Source: Fidelibacterota bacterium (GTDB lineage: Bacteria > Fidelibacterota > UBA2242 > B5-G15). Taken from it: 6,916 nt of DNA. The position numbers were made by a program, and so were the translations under genes. The DNA lies in NCBI GenBank assembly GCA_003645825.1, contig QNCQ01000090.1:1-6916 (forward strand), written 5' to 3'. The first letter of the stretch is position 1; each line of letters opens with the position of its first letter. The notes below the pieces were generated by a model. It did not search any database and was not told the origin of the DNA. It saw only the letters and a list, made by a program, of their open reading frames with translations. Below are positions 4,701 to 6,916 of the stretch, in pieces.

Positions 4701-6916
4701 TCTGGATTGGTTTTCCAAATATTAGCAAACTCTTTTAGGAAGATTGAAACATCACTTGGGTCTCCTGCATCTTCTAGAGTAACTACCCCTGAAATTGTGT
4801 ATGACTCAGCATTATCATCCCAATTTAGATTATCAATCCAGACATTACTGGAAACGTGAGCGTTGGAACCATATATTTTAATGTATCCTGAATCATCTTC
4901 TGCAATACCACAGAGGGTAACAGTTGTAAAATCGGAGAGACCGTTCAACATAACTTTTGGTACACTATCGGGATTTCCAGTAAGCCCCTCCACGGAAAGA
5001 TATAGCTGATAATTTGGATCATCCCAACCGGTGACTTTCACATCAATGGTAAGTTTATATGCAGATCCTGGTGTAGCTTTTATGGGTCTCTTCATAAGAA
5101 AACCGTATCCTGCATCTGAAAATTTCAGGGCGCCAGAACCATCTACTCCTCCTGTTTCATCCCAAGCTTTTGAGGTCCACTGATTGGATTCGTCCCAATA
5201 GCTCCAGTTCGCAAGATCTGAATCATCTTCAAAATCAAGAGTTATATCCTCATCTGGAACCTTAGTGCTTATGACTACCTCATCAGAGTGGCCACAGTAA
5301 GGCCCCTCAATAATTTCCAGTTTAAAAGTATATACCCCTTCTTCAGTTACAGTAAAAGTTGCATTTAGATCGCTTGAATCACTCAGAGTAACGGCAGGAC
5401 CACCTATCTGTCTCCAAACAGCTTTATTGCCCGGCAAGGCATTCAATATTTCTCCATGCAGAGTTACAACATCGCCCGCCGTAACCAACTGATCCTCACC
5501 AGCATAAGCAAGCGGGGGCTCTTCTGCTGTTTTTGCAACAAAATTATCAAATATTACCCTCCCGTTTGATGAGTTATAAACGTATACCCCAGGGTGTCCT
5601 TCCATAAGGAACGGTGAATCATCATGATATGGGCATCCAGGCAACATTTTCCCATCCAAAAAAGCATAGAAATCATTACCAATTACCCTAATCTCAAGCC
5701 TATGCCATCCAGTTCTGATAGTGTCAAAATCAACTCCCGGATTCCAGGCCTGGCTGATGTGCCAGGAACCATCATAACCCTGTAGCTTTAACTGACCATT
5801 AGAGCTGGATGAATTTCTATAAACAAATCTGTAATATGCTAAATCAGAGGCATGAGTCTTCACTACCAGCCCCTGATACAGTGGAGCATCAGCGCTGGTC
5901 GGCCCTATTAAATAAAAATCGGCTGCCACAGAGATATCTGACTTGTACATATCGGGAACATATGCAATTCCAGTATATGCATCATCAGTGTACACGACTA
6001 CATCACTGCCCCACGCAGAACTTGTTGAATCCGCTACTCCAATTGTACCAGACTCACCAGCAGTATTAAATTCCCAAGTAAGATCAAGATTTCCATTAGC
6101 TGCTTGTTCTATATATGGTTCTGGATGATAGCCGAGACCAAAATATGTATCCTGGTCATATACAATCCATTCTGAATCTTCGCTATTCGTACCAGCAGAA
6201 GCAGTCCAGTTAGCATTACCACAAGTTATACTTGGCTTTCTAATCAATGTATGCTCAGCTGTTGCTTCGGATACACCTGCGACATCCCAACCGTTACCAG
6301 GATCTCCTGTCGTATCTCCAATAACATCGATCAGTTCCCATGTTCCATCATCCCAAGTACCAGAAACCAATTTCGCTAATCCTCTGGCATCATCGCCATT
6401 GAAATAAGTAGCATAGGCTCCCCATGCAGTATCTACTATAGCAGCAGAATCCAGCAAAGGCAAATCCCAGTCAGGATGGATAATAACATAGGTTTCATGC
6501 GGACCAAGAATTCCAGAAAGAGGAGCAGGGTCATAGAATTTTCCTCCATTTGAAGCTGTCAGAATAGCGTACTGACTTAAATCCACGGCTTCTTCTTTGG
6601 GATTATAGATCTCCAGTGCTTTGTTTTGCCCCGAGCCTTCGATGTACTCTGAAAAGAACAGTTCTCGAAACTCCTCATATTCATATATCGTTGCACCTAT
6701 CCCACTTCCCTCTAGATAAGAAACCCCAAGTTCTTTGTATCCATCTCCATCCACATCCACCGGGGATACAAAAAGTCCAAAACTCCCATTCGCAGACGAA
6801 TGGGTAGCAAATGTGGACGCCTCATAGTTTGCAGAATTTGTTATATCCCCACCTTGAAACTCATGCTGGACAATCTCACCGCTGGAGTAAGCTGCAGTGT
6901 AGATGGAAACCTTTCC
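1784..6916 (-). CDS. Giant modular secreted/surface protein with type IX secretion sorting domain (5'-partial)
   Basis: The reading frame is open from the right edge to TAA at 1784-1786: 1,710 visible codons with no internal break. The GTG at 6760 is not the true start, because 52 in-frame codons lie upstream and the GTG falls inside an FG-GAP calcium-loop motif. The signal peptide lies outside the window. Domain order, with residues counted from that GTG: FG-GAP/VCBS-like (upstream to about 30), lamin-tail domain (33-205), LamG-like lectin (226-410), PKD (415-500), tandem modules A (505-734) and B (735-966), PKD/Ig-like (968-1056), six-bladed NHL-like propeller (1065-1343), OB-fold (1347-1552), linker, sorting domain (1568-1658). 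Only ten cysteines are visible, as is common for extracellular repeat proteins. The likely role is surface adhesion or polymer/glycan binding after export through the outer membrane. No catalytic domain is visible, though one could lie in the missing N-terminus. It has its own terminator. Secretion is well supported; ligand and function are unknown. Confidence 0.9.
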   Translation of the reverse strand, partial: GKVSIYTAAYSSGEIVQHEFQGGDITNSANYEASTFATHSSANGSFGLFVSPVDVDGDGYKELGVSYLEGSGIGATIYEYEEFRELFFSEYIEGSGQNKALEIYNPKEEAVDLSQYAILTASNGGKFYDPAPLSGILGPHETYVIIHPDWDLPLLDSAAIVDTAWGAYATYFNGDDARGLAKLVSGTWDDGTWELIDVIGDTTGDPGNGWDVAGVSEATAEHTLIRKPSITCGNANWTASAGTNSEDSEWIVYDQDTYFGLGYHPEPYIEQAANGNLDLTWEFNTAGESGTIGVADSTSSAWGSDVVVYTDDAYTGIAYVPDMYKSDISVAADFYLIGPTSADAPLYQGLVVKTHASDLAYYRFVYRNSSSSNGQLKLQGYDGSWHISQAWNPGVDFDTIRTGWHRLEIRVIGNDFYAFLDGKMLPGCPYHDDSPFLMEGHPGVYVYNSSNGRVIFDNFVAKTAEEPPLAYAGEDQLVTAGDVVTLHGEILNALPGNKAVWRQIGGPAVTLSDSSDLNATFTVTEEGVYTFKLEIIEGPYCGHSDEVVISTKVPDEDITLDFEDDSDLANWSYWDESNQWTSKAWDETGGVDGSGALKFSDAGYGFLMKRPIKATPGSAYKLTIDVKVTGWDDPNYQLYLSVEGLTGNPDSVPKVMLNGLSDFTTVTLCGIAEDDSGYIKIYGSNAHVSSNVWIDNLNWDDNAESYTISGVVTLEDAGDPSDVSIFLKEFANIWKTNPDAAGNYSLEMVPYGEYTLVATKPGYIDFVLPGLALESDTIIDITLVPGDLNLTFEDDSDVDNWGVVNFENLWTSVIWQEHGGVDSTGGLLIKDIGLGLATERKVFATPSTYFKLSIDMKVKGFEDGTPLYVGIHGISNTDVVKDVTPLTSPDTFTTVTLYGIATNSEGYLQIYNTNTPMGKDSIWIDNLIWDIEAEIPTYTLSGTASLSDGAEPSDIVIRFENYEEFFCDTTDASGSYVIENIPAGTYTIIASKFGYKDFVAENYIIEGDSILDLELIRNQPPVAVAPTDIENAKVGYSYILDASGCYDPDGDLINYNWFASSDTVIFEVYHSGNAGFRPERTGSYTFYLYVDDGTDVSDTVSVTVNVTQEADPPEKPFKYAGSFIKKPIDGAQGVVVDPEGKIWGGWYYHNDRLSVYYPDGTEAVFNPILYGKIGDTEYSLGKCYGMAIDADGNVYFGDTDNDAIFKFDYKTGEPLGGVLVGEGSPTFGITSDGYLYVGKVLGTKIDIYDPSFNLVKTVEMEYGAIGREVEVLPDGSKILIGGFSGQVYVLEGDRENGYHQVDNLPGPFSPTGDMCDIGIDKDGYVYITEANYTTTEDPDYLYIYSPDLAKREKYLLTETDRPRGVGFDPSGEFIYVVDFGGATGGHIRRFALPGAHLITPLIFVRENDENGVPVMKDSIITVAGVVSTSGKEFGSSGPGYIQAWNGTAGLAIYSSDFVNSAKEGDIALVTGELEFFNGLTELKNVTKIEVVDSTDFYDTLLVTGDALQDTAGEELEGVLVRIDNVSIINIEDWPTSELASGGINLMATDGVDTFTIRIDADTDIDGHFPPQQPFSIVGVVCQFDGESPYYSGYQLMPRYVEDFCGKLIEGIESDLGLPKKFALHQNYPNPFNPTTTIKYDLPKGSHVKIVIYDLMGREVRTLVNEFQTPGYKMSIWDGTSNSGEKVPSGLYIYRMITPDFQATKKMTIVK
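1787..2059 (-). other. C-terminal type IX secretion (por) sorting domain, FlgD-Ig-like
   Basis: The last 91 residues carry LHQNYPNPFNPTTTIKYDLP, VKIVIYDLMGREVRTL, WDGTSNSGEKVPSGLYIYRM and the final KKMTIVK. This matches the C-terminal domain that directs FCB-group proteins through the type IX secretion system and is usually cleaved or used for surface attachment. The YPNPFNP version is common in FCB candidate phyla. The sorting role is established for the family; surface retention versus release is not readable here. Confidence 0.9.
2105..2722 (-). other. DUF5689/YhcR-like OB-fold region (domain within giant gene)
   Basis: Residues 1347-1552 contain SIITVAGVVSTSG, GPGYIQAWNGTAGLAIYSSDF, EGDIALVTGELEFFNGLTELKNV and LEGVLVRIDNVSI, ending in QLMPRYVEDF. 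The order 'VxGVV ... YIQ ... GLAIY ... GDxxxVTGxLxxFNGLTEL' is typical of extracellular OB-folds next to LTDs and endonuclease/exonuclease/phosphatase domains. No catalytic domain follows here; a linker and the sorting domain come next. Confidence 0.7.
2732..3568 (-). other. Six-bladed NHL-like beta-propeller (domain within giant gene)
   Basis: Six repeats of the hydrophobic-xDxxG-xhYh type occur over residues 1065-1343: GVVVDPEGKIWGG, GMAIDADGNVYFGD, FGITSDGYLYVGK, EVLPDGSKILIGG, DIGIDKDGYVYITEA and GVGFDPSGEFIYVVD. Spacing is about 45-50 residues each, as expected for a closed NHL/SMP-30-like propeller. Such propellers bind proteins or small ligands, and some are lactonases. I see no clear set of metal-ligand residues, so binding is more likely than catalysis. 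Confidence 0.8.
3593..3859 (-). other. Second PKD/cadherin-like Ig domain (domain within giant gene)
   Basis: Residues 968-1056 begin PPVAVAPTDIENAKVGYSYILDASGC and contain DPDGDLINYNWFAS, a strong PKD-family signature (DPDGD followed by xYxW), then TGSYTFYLYVDDGTDVSDTVSVTVNV as the closing strands. It probably works as a rigid spacer between the tandem modules and the propeller. Confidence 0.85.
3863..4558 (-). repeat. Tandem module B: second diverged copy of the 230-residue module
   Basis: This copy starts LNLTFEDDSDVDNW, directly after module A's LVPGD, and repeats its blocks: LWTSVIWQEHGGVD, FKLSIDMKV, FTTVTLYGIA, SIWIDNLIWD, then YTLSGTASLSDGAEPSDI and GSYVIENIPAGTYTIIASKFGYKDF. Unit B is 232 residues against 230 for A. 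Short identical blocks (FEDDSD, GGVD, FTTVTL, WIDNL) sit in otherwise clearly diverged sequence, so the duplication is old and the conserved blocks probably form the fold core or ligand site. Confidence 0.8.
4559..5248 (-). repeat. Tandem module A: jelly-roll (CBM-like) plus carboxypeptidase-regulatory-like domain
   Basis: This is the first of two direct, diverged copies of about 230 residues. It contains an N-terminal jelly-roll of the carbohydrate-binding type (LDFEDDSDLANW ... WTSKAWDETGGVD ... YKLTIDVKV ... FTTVTLCGIA ... VWIDNLNWD, residues 505-648), then a carboxypeptidase-regulatory-like beta-sandwich (YTISGVVTLEDAGDPSDV ... GNYSLEMVPYGEYTLVATKPGY, 654-733). The copies share the same order of blocks and the same unit length, so they come from an internal duplication that has since diverged. 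Confidence 0.8.
5261..5518 (-). other. PKD domain (domain within giant gene)
   Basis: Residues 415-500 begin PPLAYAGEDQLVTAGDVVTLHG and contain VWRQIGGPAVTLSDSSDLNATFT and EEGVYTFKLEI, the classic PKD/chitobiase-like Ig sequence order (AGxDQ, WxQxxGP, ATFT, GxYTFxL). PKD domains act as spacers or protein-contact modules in secreted bacterial proteins. The usual WDFGDG is replaced by WRQIGGP, which marks the REJ-like PKD subtype. Confidence 0.85.
5531..6085 (-). other. LamG/concanavalin-like lectin fold (domain within giant gene)
   Basis: Residues 226-410 show the alternating strand pattern of a concanavalin-like jelly roll: DLTWEFNT at the start, ISVAADFYL, YQGLVVKT, YYRFVYRN, GWHRLEIRVIGNDFYAFLDG (a typical LamG/DUF1080-like strand pair) and a closing GVYVYNSSNGRVIFDNFVA. 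These strands are consistent with polysaccharide or glycoprotein binding. The fold assignment is good; I cannot separate LamG from the related 3-keto-disaccharide-hydrolase-type fold by eye, and no catalytic residues are evident. Confidence 0.7.
6146..6664 (-). other. Lamin-tail domain (LTD) (domain within giant gene)
   Basis: The segment opens with LFFSEYIEGSGQNKALEIYN, the hallmark first strand of bacterial LTDs, followed by the Asp-Leu-Ser-Gln-Tyr strand, an ETYVIIHP strand, a WELIDVIGD strand, and the closing TLIRKPSI...WTAS segment with SEWIVYDQDTYFGLGYH. All are typical LTD elements in order. Bacterial LTDs commonly sit next to secreted nucleases, phosphatases or OB-folds. The assignment is strong; the ligand is unknown. 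Confidence 0.85.
6671..6916 (-). other. FG-GAP/VCBS-like repeat region (domain within giant gene)
   Basis: The visible N-terminal stretch starts GKVSIYTAAYSSGEIVQHEF and continues to a VDVDGDGYKELGVSYL segment. DxDxDG followed by a hydrophobic and acidic strand is the calcium-binding loop of FG-GAP/VCBS integrin-like propeller repeats (established motif). The preceding segment reads like the adjacent blade. More blades probably lie to the right of the window. Confidence 0.65.

Noticed and set aside
6758..6760. GTG as the start codon of the giant gene
   Set aside because: Fifty-two further in-frame codons reach the window edge and the GTG is within the VDVDGDGYKEL calcium-loop motif, so it is an internal valine.
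1..6916. A novel multi-gene system (defence, toxin-antitoxin, mobile element, CRISPR)
   Set aside because: There are only three genes with separate functions and orientations, no direct short repeats with spacers, no transposase or recombinase, no terminal inverted repeats and no small-gene pair.

Overview
The window holds three protein-coding genes and no RNA gene, mobile element or CRISPR array. Two of the genes run off the window edges. The organism is probably a bacterium of the Fibrobacteres-Chlorobi-Bacteroidetes (FCB) superphylum, most likely one of its less studied lineages (Caldithrix/KSB1/Marinimicrobia/WOR-3-like). The main evidence is the C-terminal sorting domain of the giant gene, with its YPNPFNP motif and a GLYIYRM...KKMTIVK-type ending. 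A weaker hint is the lack of a Shine-Dalgarno sequence before the one complete gene. The lineage is an inference.

Layout. Positions 2-880 (+) are the 3' part of a PP-loop/MnmA-like tRNA-thiolation enzyme with a C-terminal DUF814 (NFACT-R)-like region; its ATP-binding N-terminus lies left of the window. It converges on 936-1709 (-), a complete RNase Z-like metallo-beta-lactamase-fold hydrolase; the 55-base gap has no convincing terminator. Positions 1710-1783 separate this gene from the giant gene and carry a strong bidirectional intrinsic terminator (1727-1763). A plausible sigma70 promoter for the hydrolase overlaps it and would yield an almost leaderless mRNA. Positions 1784-6916 (-) are one continuous reading frame of 1,710 visible codons that runs off the right edge. 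It encodes a secreted or surface-anchored modular protein: FG-GAP/VCBS-like repeat, lamin-tail domain, LamG-like lectin fold, PKD, two tandem copies of a 230-residue [jelly-roll + carboxypeptidase-regulatory-like] module, a second PKD/Ig domain, a six-bladed NHL-like propeller, a DUF5689/YhcR-like OB-fold and a type IX secretion sorting domain.

The two small genes look like housekeeping RNA-metabolism genes, and the giant gene is an accessory cell-surface gene. Nothing links the three functionally, and I see no defence island or novel multi-gene system. The points most worth a second look are the promoter lying inside a terminator, the tandem 230-residue module, the LTD/OB-fold architecture with no visible nuclease domain, and the three-cysteine pattern in the thiolation enzyme.
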